64,000 nucleotides of DNA, from NCBI GenBank assembly GCA_036925085.1, contig JAUPFP010000002.1, positions 4,654,780-4,718,779 of the forward strand, read 5' to 3'. The translations under genes were made by a program, and so were the position numbers. How positions within the stretch are numbered: position 1 is the first letter of the stretch; each line of letters begins with the position of its first letter. The notes under the pieces are model-generated. The model ran no database searches. It was not told the DNA's origin and saw nothing but the letters and a program-made list of their open reading frames with translations. This DNA comes from Brachycybe producta (Eukaryota > Arthropoda > Diplopoda > Playtdesmida > Andrognathidae). Shown piece by piece: positions 45,279 to 57,015 of the stretch.

Positions 45279-45524
45279 CTAATCTGACAAATCATTATTT
45301 GGTGATTTTCGTCTCTTGCTGCAGTTATCTGAAGCATAGTAGTTTGTTGCAGCTGGAGTGTTGTTAGACTCTGATTCATACATATTGCTTGTTTCTTGCC
45401 GTGTTTTAATTTGCGATGTTGGGGGAGGAGAGGACACGTCGTTGGCCGCTTGCTCGACAGCGGGGGAACTGCCGGACACCGAACCATTATGGGTTACCTT
45501 TCTCTCGTCAAGATTTGTTTTCAC
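45279..45524 (-). CDS. Orphan exon, Ser/Pro/Asn-rich C-terminus, unknown protein
   Basis: Follows an acceptor (CTGCCTAG) and reads 81 codons to a stop: low-complexity, polar, with SGSSPAVEQAANDVSSPPP and a basic KRRKSP near the end, like a disordered protein tail. Family not recognised. It could be a terminal or alternative-terminal exon of a minus-strand gene whose other exons I cannot see. Confidence 0.35.
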   Translation of the reverse strand: MKTNLDERKVTHNGSVSGSSPAVEQAANDVSSPPPTSQIKTRQETSNMYESESNNTPAATNYYASDNCSKRRKSPNNDLSD

Positions 45525-46383
45525 CTAGGCAGGAATTGAAAATAAAATAACTGGTTACAATCGAGACTTGGGTATACTACTTTTAACTCAAAAGCATTTC
45601 AAATTGGCAAGCAAATTAATTTAGAGGTGGGTTTTTTTTTCGGGATCTCGGAACTCTTAAGACAAAAAGTATTTGAAACAGCGTACAACTGAGCCACATT
45701 TAGCTTTGACCATGAATCAGATGTTTTTTTTTGTCACTCGTACGATTCCATTAGGTCCAAAGGAAATTAAACTAATTATGTCAGTTTAAAATTTCGGTGA
45801 CAAGTTATTAATTTAACAAGTTAAAATAAAACATGGCTCAAGTGTATCACATTACAAATTTATTTGTTAGCTTGCCGAGTGTTGGTTTCGAATGTTTTTC
45901 GTTCTAGCATCACACAAATTTTAAGAGTGATTTCAAAGTTCCTCCTTTGAAATAAGCGAACATGTTTTAAGGTTGAATGTATGCTGGAGTGTTGATGACA
46001 ATTTATTAATCAAGGTTGTGTTCAGTTAGCAGGGGCATGATCAGATATTGTAGTTAAGTCACTAAGAATAATGAATATTATATCAATTGTTAAAAATTAA
46101 AACCCACTAGCCACTACTACTACATGCTCAATGTAAATTTTTAAACTTAAGGATTGGAATACACAAATGACTTATGGAACACTGACTTTGCAGTTTGAAA
46201 GGTTAAGTACCAAAGGGTCTTAAGGTGGTAAAAAGGGCAAATTTCAGTTTTGGGGTTATGTTGTCCATTGTTTAGTTTGAAGTGATTGTATAAGTGATGT
46301 TTATAAAAATTGTTGAGTAGCTAAAGGTTTTAATGTTAGTTAAAATAGTTGATTTTATACACAAGGTAATTGTAAATTGCTTA

Positions 46384-46656
46384 TACCTAGTACACACTTG
46401 ATAGTTTTAAATGCATTTGAATAATGTGTTCTACAGAGCCCTGTGAACGGCAAATAAACTAATTCAATTTTTTCAGTTAATCTGAAAATATTCCGTTTAT
46501 TCTTTTATATAATATGTAAAGTATTGACAAAATGTTGATTTAGTATTTTAAATTAATAAAGTCAACTTTTACTTCATTCACGTCCTTAAATAGATTCTGT
46601 ATAATTGTAATACACACATTTAATTCAAATTTATTTAACTTGTGGTGTACAAGGTA
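46384..46656 (+). mobile_element. TACCTAGTACACACC MITE, copy 6
   Basis: TACCTAGTACACACTTGATA at left and TGGTGTACAAGGTA at right; shorter and more diverged than the other copies. Confidence 0.65.
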
Positions 46657-47037
46657 TTATATGGGGGGGGGGCCCTGTTATAATTTTAATTGTTGTAGTT
46701 TTTATATTTTGGAATGGGAATATGGGAGGAACTTTGAAATTGGTCATATGTATATTTTAAGTAAAAAAATTTAAAATGACGGTGATTTTTATGTATAATT
46801 CAAAGCTGGACGAGAGAAAAGTTAGTGGCAGAAGTAAATGAGGTTTCTTATTGATTATGCAGTACACAAAAGCAAGCAACAAAAGACCATAGTTACTAAC
46901 AAAAGGCAAACTTTATTTTGTAATTCAAGCAACACAATAAAATAACATGCAAATTATAAATTTAGTTAAACAATTATATAATTAAATGTGACAGAAATAA
47001 AGCATTATATTTAAATTTGTTAATGTTAATATTTATA

Positions 47038-48725
47038 TTAATCAATTTTGTCGTTTACTGGAACAGTTTTATAAGTAGGACCTACCAGCCAGGAAACGAC
47101 ACGTGAATTAAGGAAACTGTCGAAAGATTGCGCACACAAGGCCTGAAGAGTTTGGAGGCCTTCTCGCCATTGTGTGATAACAACGGAGGAAACATCGTCC
47201 CAGGAGTTAGCCTGAAAATATAAAAAGTTACTAGGGTATGTTTATGGTTTTGGCGTAATTTCTAGAGATAAAACCTTTGAAAATTGAGTGTATAGGTCGG
47301 TAATGTAATCCTGTACGATTTTGACGTTTGGTTGAATGTGTGCAGGAAGAAGAGCAAGAGTGGAAGCCAGTTTTGCATAAGTGTTGTGGAGTTGGTTGGT
47401 AAGTTGGCCAGCAACGTAAAGCAATTTCTGTTCAAAAGTCTGAAGAAAAAATAAATTTAGTTTGAAGTTTAAGGTATTTGTTAGTTGTGTTATCACTTTT
47501 GCTCCAGCAGCATCTGCATCCTTATTGAAGTCTTCCCACAATTTAAGAACTCGTTCCTGTGCTTTTGTTAGTTGTTCCTTGACAGCTTGGTTGGTGGAGT
47601 CAAGGTTTGATTTTGCATGTTGGAGCTAAAATAAAAATGTGGTTAAAATATGACAACAAGAGTTAGGTTCTTAATTTAATACCAGGTCAACAGTGACGTG
47701 CAAGTTTGAGAAGATCTCATCAGTTCGTTTCTTTGCAGCTCTCAATTGAATTAATCCATGGCAGACAACTCGTTGACGGATCTTCTTGGAAAGAATGATC
47801 ATTTTTGAGACGGGGTTTCCATCATCATGCATTTTTGGTTCCTCTGAAAAGGGTTTATGTAGTAGGGCGTGACAGTGAGCAATTGTTATAGGAAATTACC
47901 AGGTTGGCATTCTAATTTTGGTTGAGGAATATAGTTATCCATGTAGTAGTCAGCTTTCAAGAGGAATTGGTCAAGAGAGACGGTCAACATTTGACCATAT
48001 TTGTTGTCTGTCAAGACAATGACAGTCTGGATGCCATAGTCTTTAGCAGCATTAACCTGAGAAAGGGATATTAAGTTTAAAGTGTTAAAAGGGATGGGCA
48101 AGGGAGGCATTTACTTTTTCTAGTCCATAGGCTTTTGCGTTGTTATATTTAAGTAACGCCGGTTCTACGATAGTGGTGTTGTACAGTTTAGTGGTTTCTT
48201 CTACAATCTTTAAAAGAAAATTAGGGATTTAGTTTTTTTTTTTTAGAAAATGGCGGGGAATGAAGACCTCTTCTGGCGTTTTCTTCACGAGGGGAAGGTG
48301 TTCCTCTAGTTTATCCAAAGTCATACAGGCCAGAGAATCAACAACTGTTACTGTAAAAAAAAAAATGTTTAAAGTTTTTTTTTGAAGTAATTAATTGGGT
48401 TTGAAAGTTTCAATGTGCATTGCATGTGATTGCCATTGAAACTTCACGCAGGCAATAATGGGAGGTCAAAGTCCAAGAGTCTAGACCGAGACTTACTAGG
48501 AGTCTCCAATTTAGCTATCACAGGTTTAGCACGATCGGCCGCTCCAAGCACAGTTTTCTCAGCTGTGGTTAGAGTGTAGTTCACTAAACCATTGTAATCC
48601 TTTGCTTTTGTGTAGACGTCAGTTGTGTATAAAATAACACGATTGACCATTGGGTAGCCAGTCACTCTTCGCAAGAAAACGTATTGTTCATTAGAGTTGT
48701 CCATTTCCAGACTTCTTCGGTACAT
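47038..48725 (-). CDS. Plin: Perilipin (lipid-droplet surface protein)
   Basis: Eight coding exons: 48725-48497, 48350-48268, 48207-48115, 48056-47900, 47843-47683, 47625-47497, 47439-47275 and 47211-47038. Introns are 56-63 bp except the first (146 bp). The spliced protein has 396 residues, the normal perilipin size. The N-terminal PAT region is clear: VTGYPMVNRVILYTTDVY, AKPVIAKLETP, then DSLACMTLDKLEEHLPLV. The amphipathic middle has KYNNAKAYGLEKVNAAKDYG, and the helical-bundle C-terminus runs to the stop. Perilipins coat lipid droplets and gate lipase access (family knowledge). An acceptor 6 bp before the first ATG implies an upstream 5' UTR exon, so a start further upstream is possible. 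Confidence 0.88.
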
Positions 48726-48734
48726 ACAAAACTG

Positions 48735-50880
48735 AAATAAAATATTAAAAAAAAAAATATTAAGTTGTCTGGGTGAAGTAGTTAGCAGTCAGTTTCAAAT
48801 GAACTATTGAAATTTGGACTTTAGTTCCAGATTAGTTCCAAGTTAAAAACGCAACTTAATTTTTTTTTCCCTCCCATAAGGGTTACGATTTTTTTTGTTG
48901 CAAATGGTGTTAGTTAAAATTAAGATATTTTTGTTATAAATTTCATGAAGTGAAAAATAAGCTTTAAAAATAAAAACACCCGAAAAAAAAAATAATAAGT
49001 TACTTAATGAGTTTAATCATTATTAAAGTTCATAATTAAAACATTAACCCCAATATACAAAAATATTCTTTTCTACCAATACCTTTAACCGACACACAAA
49101 CTACAATGAGCACAAATATCCTATGAATATTCCTCTGCACAGATCACAAAATGCTTTCTGTTCTTCTGTCACAAGTGATGATTGCTACTGAAACCCATCA
49201 GCTTTTATCTAAAACCCAGACTTTGCTATTTTGCAAAGGGCACCAATTGAGACCGGCTGTCAGAAATTGACCAATAAGATTTTGATGTCTAATTTTCATT
49301 CTTCCAATCAAAAGATAGTCACGTGCTTTGTGGTTCTTTGCGCGGGAAAACTGTTTGTCTGTGAAGGGGAAGGGGGGATTTTTTTCTTTCCTTTTTCACA
49401 TTCCTTACGTCATCTAATTTGGTTACAAATGTCCAGTTGGTCAATTTAATTAAACATAAAAAATATTTATTAAACACAACTGTCATCATAATAAAATTTT
49501 TCTTGTTGTATTTCTGTAAAATTATTTATCTTTTTTGTTGTTGCATTTATTTTATTTTCAATTCTTTTTTCAAATTAATTCATTTTTAATACCCTTTTAC
49601 CAAGTTTTATTTTTCTTCACATTCATTTATTTTTTTTTCTTTGAAAATATTATAAATAAGACAAAAAAAAGAATTTGCTGTTTGCAATCAGAATGTCTGT
49701 TTAGAGGCTAGAATTCTCAGAAGTTAATCTCAAACTGGCCTAGGATTTAGAGTTCAATTCTGGCCTCTAACTAGTCCCTTGGATTGCAAAAAAAGCATTA
49801 TTCTTTTTGGTTTAATTATAAATAATTAAAAACATATTCAGTTTTTGATTTTGTAAAAAAATCTTTAAAAATATGGAAGGATTATAATTTTTATTTAACA
49901 CGTTTTATGGGGTTCATGATTATTTTATTTCGCCAGTTTTAGTTATTTTTTATTTGATTATTTTATTTTAAAAAATATAATTTCATTTTTTACGACATTT
50001 TTTTTTTGTTGCACATTGACTTTTAAAAAAAATGTAATACAATGTGGCCACAATGAAGAAGAAAAAAACATTCCTGATGAAATTCCTTCTTCAGTTTTTG
50101 ATTAACCACAGAAATTTCTTTTTGTATTATTGGAATCTTAATCGAACTTGTTTTCGAGTTAAGGCGCCTTATTATTTCTTTCATTTGCAAGTACAAACGG
50201 TATCAATTATAATTTATTACGTTTTTGTTTGTTTGCGTCTATTAAGTTACTTATAGTAGACCATTTTTTTATTTCATTTGTTTTTTTTTTCTACTGTGTG
50301 TGCTTCTATTAATTGAATTTCTTGCACTTTGTTCTTGACTTTCTAACTTAGGACTTACAAATGTGAAATTTATTTTATCTACTTTTTTTTAGAACAGTAC
50401 ATCCTGAAATCGAAGTGCATGTTGTCGCGAATTTTGGCCTTTTATCGTTTCAGCTTATTAATTTTTTTTTAATATTTTCTCATCTCATGAGTTTTGTTTT
50501 TTTTGTTTTGAATTTTTTTTTTTTTTTTTGCAAAAAAAGACAGTGGAACCGGAAGGTACAAAAGTTCTATATATTTTTTTTTTATTTCTTGGTTTCATCA
50601 TGCGTTAGTTGGGAATTTGGGGGAGGGGATGATATGGTGGTAGAAGGGGGAGGGGGGTTGTAGTCTAGTTCGTCTTGAAGGAGCAAAGGTTAATTTAGAG
50701 CCCTTTTCGCCTCCTCTTCCCCCTTAACAGAACAATTCCAATGTCCACATGTTCAACCTATTTATAAATTTAAATAAAACATATGTGGAAAAAAATTTTA
50801 TATTTCCCCTATTCTGAACTTTAACCTTACAAATTCTCCCCCCTCCCCATCCTTTATGAAACTGTAACTTTGTCCGTTGG
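48735..50880. other. Perilipin upstream region and AT-rich spacer
   Basis: Contains an E-box CACGTG at 49320-49325, poly(T)-rich stretches and no recognised gene. The first non-coding exon of perilipin should be here but cannot be fixed. Confidence 0.4.
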
Positions 50881-50884
50881 CCTA

Positions 50885-51022
50885 AATTCAAGAAGAAAAA
50901 TATGACACTTGAATTTCAAAGTATATAATAAACCCTCAGAACCGGTTTCCATGGACCATGCGGAAACCATGCTCAGAGAGTTTCAACTTGAATTTTATTG
51001 TGTTAATTTTATTTCTTGAATT
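50885..51022. mobile_element. GAACCC-hairpin foldback element, copy B
   Basis: Starts AATTCAAGAAGAAAAA and ends TTTCTTGAATT. The arms carry the family words (CACTTGAATTTCAA; complement of CTCAGAGAGTTTCAACTTG). Confidence 0.55.
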
Positions 51023-51872
51023 TATTTGCAGTCTGTAGACGTTTGCAGACTTTACAAAATCTGTTAATTTTTCTCTATAAACACACACACACATGCTTAT
51101 TGTATGGTTGCTTTATTTGCATCATTAATTTAAATAACGTGAAGCTGAGAAAGCGGCTATTATTAATTGGACAAGATTTTCCGTAATTGCGTGGCTTTGA
51201 TTTAAACACTTGCATAATTAAATTATTTAACCTAATTATGTAATTTATTATTTAAAGATAATTAAAGATAGTTATTTAAAATTGTTTACCTACTTAACAA
51301 AATTAAAGTACGGTTTATTTCTAATTTATTTTTAAAATGATTTAAATAAAATCAAGATTTTCTTTCAACCCCTGATGCAATTTCTTTTTTTTTTTAGAAG
51401 CAAAACTGAAAGTTGGTTAAAGCATAGAAACTATATATTAATAGAATCCCAAGGCGATATATTATTTACAAATTTATGGTATCTTTCTAAATTAATTATT
51501 AAGTACAGTTTGAAAAGGACGAAAAGTTGACATTTTTGCGCAACATGACATAACATTCTTTATGACAGAATTTCAAACTATTAATTTTCATTTTTCACGT
51601 TTTTATATCATGACAAAAATACATTCTGGATTAAAATTCTAATATTCTATTTTCTTAAAAAATAAACTGAATTTTTTCTTCAACTTTTTTCTAAGTTGTT
51701 AACCTGTTTTTAAGAAAGTTTGCACCGAGGGTTTTCATCCGTTTTGTTATATGAATGTTGTAAGCAAATGGACTACTGGCATAACATTAATTTCAGATGT
51801 AAAAGCAATATTTTTTAAAAGTATTTTCATAATGATAACTTTTAAATAACTTTTAAAATAAATTTATTTTAA

Positions 51873-51983
51873 TCTCACTAAAAATGTTTGACCAATGTTT
51901 GATCAAACTGAAAGCAATATTTTTTAAATACTTTTAAAAAATATTGCTTTCAGTTTGATAATGGTCAAACATTTTTAGTGAGA
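51873..51983. repeat. 111-bp inverted repeat
   Basis: TCTCACTAAAAATGTTTGAC at left and the exact complement at right. The two arms (about 50 nt) also contain AAACTGAAAGCAATATTTTT. Confidence 0.85.
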
Positions 51984-52405
51984 CATGATTTTCAGATTGC
52001 CAGAAAACGTGTATGTTAAAAGATCCCATCATGAAAATACGTTCATCATAATCGTCTTTTATTTTAGTTTTTGATAAACTTTAATTTTTAATTTTAATTT
52101 TTACTTTTGAAGAGATTTACTTCCACTTGTCTGAATCGTTTGTGTGTGTTTTAAGTTTGAATATACAACCTACTTTTAAAATAAATTCAAAATTTCTTTA
52201 ATTACAAGTAAAAGAATTCAGTGATTGTTTTTATATTAAGAAACTTACAAACAAAAACTTTGTTGAGATTTTAAAATTTTAAAATCGTTTTAAAATGTTT
52301 TTACAATTACAAATCAAAAGTTAACAATTTTGTTCTTCATGACTATCATGGAAAGATTTTTACTAAAGCTTCTAAAAAATACCTAAGGCACAAAGTAAAG
52401 AAAAC

Positions 52406-52470
52406 AACTTGGCACTTGAACTTCAACTTAAATCCTCTGAGCAGAGTTTCAATAGAGAAAAATTCTGTTC
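52406..52470 (+). repeat. GAACCC-hairpin repeat, single left end
   Basis: AACTTGGCACTTGAACTTCA then CCTCTGAGCAGAGTTTC, matching the arms of the foldback family. Confidence 0.6.
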
Positions 52471-52479
52471 AAATGATAC

Positions 52480-53640
52480 TCAAAATAAAACAGGCTTTTT
52501 TTTTTCTATGTTAGAGTATTAGTGTGGTTGACAATTTCAACCCTACTCGAGAGAGGGTTCTTCTTACTCAGAATCCTAGAATGGTAGTCAATAGTATTTT
52601 CATGTTAAAATCATTCAAAACAAATGTTTTACAGATAGAAATAAAAAAAGATATTGCCTGCTTAACGTTGGCTTAAAAACTCTGCTTAAAAATATCTATG
52701 GGTCATATTCAAACTGACATAAAAAGCTTATTTTTGAAAGATATCCCCATGAAAATACACTTATGTGATTGAGCTACCGTTCTAGTTTCTTAAACACTTT
52801 CAAGTAGGCCCTATCTCTTATTGTTACTCCTGAAAAACAATAATCAAAAGTTTGAGTGGTGTTTACACTTTTAAAACCACTAAAATTTCAAACTTTGTAG
52901 TGTATGCAACTAACTTACTACGAACACAAAGTAAATACACACACAAAAGTGACTGGCAGTGAAAAGTACGACAACAGCAGCATGTTTTGCCTTGTTTTTC
53001 AAAATATTGTTGGTTCTGTGGCTCATTTGCGTAGTTTCAAACATATCAAAATCAAAGTTAAAAGTACAAATACAAAAAAAGAAATATTCAGTCTCCATGA
53101 TGAACAAGCTTGTTGTCTAGACTAAAGTTTATACAAAAAAAATACTTTGTCGTGAACGGCTATTCAAAGTATTTATAAAATCCATGTAAAAGTATTTCAA
53201 CAATAATAAAATTCAAAGTTTGTTATAAACTAGAAGAGTGGATGAATTTACTAAACTTATTTTTATGATGAAATCTTTTAAAATAAACTTTTTATCATAG
53301 TTTGAGAATAATCAAACTTTAGATTTAGTGAGAGAAAAACAATTTTTTTTAAAAAAAATTGACACGAAAAGTTTATTTTGAAAGACACAGTCATGAAAAT
53401 ATTTCATCGTATTCGTCTTTTGTCGTAGTTTCTAACAAACGTTAAATATTTTCTTAATGTTGCTTCTAAAAAAAATCGAATAATGAATATAATGTAGAAT
53501 AGCGAATAATGTAATTATTTCTTTGAACTGTGTTTATTTCTAATCTCTTGTCAAATTCAAAGTCAAGTGTCAACATCACTTTCTATATTTAAGTCGACAT
53601 GAAATAAACGGATCCTAGTTGAACCCAGATATTATACGGT
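52480..53640. other. No gene recognised
   Basis: AT-rich. Open frames on both strands at 52904-53125 lack family similarity or splice context. Confidence 0.4.
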
Positions 53641-53645
53641 TAGAC

Positions 53646-53802
53646 TTCAAGAAGGAAACTTGGCACTTGAACATCTACTTAGAACTCTCTGAGCAGGGTT
53701 CTAACACGAAAAAAACCTTATTCGAAAATGGAAAGAATGTTTTTCAGTGTTGAAACCCTGTTAAGAAGGTTAAAATTGAGATTCCAAGTTTCCATACTTG
53801 AT
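53646..53802. mobile_element. GAACCC-hairpin foldback element, copy A
   Basis: Left arm TTCAAGAAGGAAACTTGGCA...CTCTGAGCAGGGTT. The right arm on the minus strand reads AACTTGGAATCTCA...AACCTTCTTAACAGGGTTTC. 157 bp, non-coding. Confidence 0.6.
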
Positions 53803-54084
53803 TGCAGTCTATGTTTACTAAATTATACTGTATATATACAACAAGCCACCTCTTCTTTCATATACAGCAAGGTTATAGAGCGATAACAGCGTCTTTGATT
53901 GCTCAATTCGATAAAACTGTCTGCGAAAGTCAAATATATATTTTCGAGAGAAAAAAATCTTTTATTCAAAGAAATGTAAACATAGATTTCAGTTTCGAAT
54001 GATTTCATCGTGGTATTTCTTGTGTGTTTTTTTTTTCTTCTCGTCCTCTGGATCGTGCCCTTTCGAGTCTTTCTTTCAGTCTTT

Positions 54085-56373
54085 TCAGGCGTTCTCTTTC
54101 TCTCGAGTGAATTTATTCATTACGTCTTCCACAGTGAGGTTCGTGGATGACGAAACGGTTACAACCTTTTGTCTCGATTTCGATCCCTGTCAAAAGAAAA
54201 ACCCTTTATAATGATTACAAAACCATCCCGATCTCGGATTATGATTAAAACGTGCCTGGAAACTTGTAATGAATAATATGTTTTATAAACACAACTTTTA
54301 AGGAAGTTGAAAATTAAAATACTTGAATTCTTCACCACCACGGCGCGGTTTTCAGAAACCTCTCGAGGTTTCGAGCAAACTTTTCTCGGAAGAAACATTA
54401 CGAAAAAAAAAATCCAAGTGTTTCAGAAACAACATTTAAATCCCTATATTTTGAAACACTGCTTCAAATAAAGCTAAACTCTTTTTAGAGTACATGGATA
54501 ACTTTAAAGCTTAGCTTTAGGTTAAAGATGGTTTTGAAGTATAAACGCCTCTAGAACTCTGATTATTCTGTCTTCGATCAGGTGTAAAATGAAGAGAATG
54601 GTAATGTTTCTCGTGAAAAACGTTCTCTTAATAATATAAATTTTCTCAAAACCGCGGGTGGAGGGACGAGACCTCCTATAGAACATAATATCGTCACGCA
54701 GGCGCGCCATCCGCGGGCACGAAACCAAATAAATATCTAGTCAGCCATCTTGAGACACAAAGCTAAGCTTAAAAACTCTTCGGACCTGTTATAGAAAATT
54801 TTTTGTCAAGATCATGTTTTATGTTTAGCTTTATTTTTTAAGCCACTGTTTAAGAATAAGTAAGTGACCTTATCAAGACATAAGTCGCTTTTTTTGACAC
54901 CGAGAACTTTTGACAAGTATTTGACGAGTTCCGAGTTTGCTTCTCCGTCAGTCGGAGGAGCAGCGATCTGAATTCCAACCCCTTCTTCGGTCATTCCTAT
55001 GTAAAAAATAATATATGAAAATGAAATGAGAAAACTGTAATTATATTAAATCCAAATTCAAGAAGAAGAAAAAGAAGAAAAAAAAAAAACTTGGCACTTG
55101 AAAGTTCAAGTTTGAGAAACATCTGCATATAGAGGTTGGCTTCCAACCGAGGTGGATTTAATTTAAATCAATTGATTTTTGTTTTATTTAAAATCAATAT
55201 GATTTCAAACTGATAAAAAAAAATTGGCAACGCCATCAAAATCAAAGGATTTAAATCACATTTTTAAGTTTTTTTTTATGAGAATGTTTCTTAATTTTTA
55301 AATATAAAGTTATTTTTTGTCTTTTATGAAATTATTTATTACAATAATGTTCTTGACAAGTGAATAAACAGATTGAATATTTTGTTTTGCATTGATTTTC
55401 AAACTAATTAAAGAGCAATTTTATGAAATTTTAAATAAATATTAAAAAAAATCCCATTTTTGATTTTTGTCCACTCTGGTTCCAAAAAATAAAATCACTT
55501 TTTCATGTGTATTGCAATCAATAAAACATGATTTTTCTTATTGGAACCCTGTTCAAAGAGTTTCAAGTTTAAGTTTCAAGAGCATTGTTTCATTTTCTTA
55601 TTGATGCCAATTATAGGCAATTTGTTGCCTGTGACTTGGTTTAATTTCGATCCCGGTTTAGCTTGAATCTGGATATAAATTTCTCCGTTTTGTCCATTTC
55701 TAACTGGATTTATTTCTCCTTCATTCTTCTAAAATAAAAATAAATACATAAATTATCAAAAACAAAATATCAATTAAGTAATTGGAATATTATTGATTTC
55801 ATTTCTTGAAATAAAAGTTGCAAATGACGTCATCTGAGTTTCTATGACACACTTAGAATTTCGATTTTTCAATCGAACCATTTTTAGTAGAAGCAACTTA
55901 AATTTTACAAGTTAACAGCTTGTTATAAACTAGAAGAGCGCGATAAAGGTAGAAATAATTATATTTTCAAGATGATATCTTGAAAAAATAAACTAGTTAT
56001 GGCAATTTCAAACAAACAAGACAAAAATTTCACGTTTATTATGACAGTAGTTTGATATGTTTTAAAATTGTCATAAAAACTTTATTTTTAAAGATATTAT
56101 TTATAAAAATACATTTTTCTTTTCATTAACTTTTCTAATTTATAACACATGTTTAACGTTTTTTTTAAAAGTTGGTTCTAAAAATTGTTTGAACGAAAAA
56201 TTAAATTAATGTCAGTCATTAGACTCTGTGTTCTGCTCCTCTGATGACGTAAATTTAACAACCAATCAACATCCTCGAAGCGAATGGGCTCAAATTAGCC
56301 ATACTTTTGAAATCGTGTCCGTTTTCTTCGGCTCTTCTTCTTTACGTTTCGTATGTTTCTTATTTTTCATCAT
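54085..56373 (-). CDS. C15orf40: UPF0235 / DUF167 protein, C15orf40 homologue
   Basis: Four exons: 56373-56305, 55728-55629, 54996-54869 and 54186-54085, giving 132 residues, close to the human protein. The first 23 residues are basic ([11 protein letters not shown]...). The DUF167 fold then shows [51 protein letters not shown] and [11 protein letters not shown]. The function of the family is not established. Intron 2 (between Gln-Val-Thr-Gly and the next Met) needs a GC donor (CACAG|GCAACA) with a normal AG acceptor. Using it gives perfect agreement with the family across the junction. Intron 3 contains a dispersed repeat shared with 4366-4500; intron 2 contains a foldback element. Confidence 0.88.
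54634..54750 (+). repeat. Dispersed repeat, copy 2 (partner at 4366-4500)
   Basis: TTTTCTCAAAACCGCGG and GAGACCTCCTATAGAACATA as in copy 1; inside intron 3 of the DUF167 gene. Confidence 0.65.
55055..55586. mobile_element. GAACCC-hairpin foldback element, copy C (long)
   Basis: Left arm AATTCAAGAAGAAG...AACTTGGCACTTGAA; right arm is the complement (GGAACCCTGTTCAAAGAG...). About 530 bp with an AT-rich interior; inside intron 2 of the DUF167 gene. Confidence 0.5.
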
Positions 56374-57015
56374 TTTCTTCTGAATTGTAGCAAATCTTTC
56401 ATATTTAAATAATCTTAACCATTCTTTCATCATTTAGACCATTTACTAAATACATGTATTATGAATAAATGACACAAAACAACATGTTTTCTGTTGTTTC
56501 TTTTAGTACCAATAACGAGACAGTTTTCACATTAACACTATAAAAGAGACATAAATGAAGCCTTGGTAATAATTTTCTTAGGTTGGCTTTCATGTATTGT
56601 TTAGGTGTACCAATATGATAGTTTTACCATAGCTTTTCAATATAGTTTGACGCCATACTCGTTCACCCCAAAAGTACTCCTGGCTTCTTACTAGATGGCG
56701 CTAATGTTTAAATATGTATGTAGTGGCGAGAAATATAAACAAACTTTTTGACAGAAATTTCGAAATATTAAATATGCTTCATCATTACAAGTAATAATAT
56801 GTTACATTAGACTATTACCACAGAATAAGGATATATATCCTTATTCTGTGCTATGGGTCAGCTGTGCGCGCCATTTTGGTCACCCTTATAACATTTTGTA
56901 TTCGCCATATTTGAACACCTAACCTCGAATATATCATTTATAAAAGATAAGATTACAATAGAAAAGTTTCTCAGAACAGAAATTCAGAATTGTAGCTTTT
57001 TCTGAAACATTCGTT
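56374..57015. promoter_or_regulatory. Shared upstream region of the DUF167 and NUDT2 genes
   Basis: 642 bp between two divergent start codons, so both promoters must lie here or overlap. Contains the 32-bp palindrome at 56819-56850 and a CG-containing GCGCGCCATTTTGG (56866-56879). No TATA box was assigned. Confidence 0.5.
56819..56850. repeat. Perfect 32-bp palindrome
   Basis: CACAGAATAAGGATAT and its exact complement back to back, 165 bp before the NUDT2 ATG. Confidence 0.85.

Noticed and set aside
50044..50663. Short plus-strand open frames upstream of the foldback copy B
   Set aside because: Phe/Leu/Lys-rich translations of poly(T) and poly(A) DNA; no start or splice evidence.
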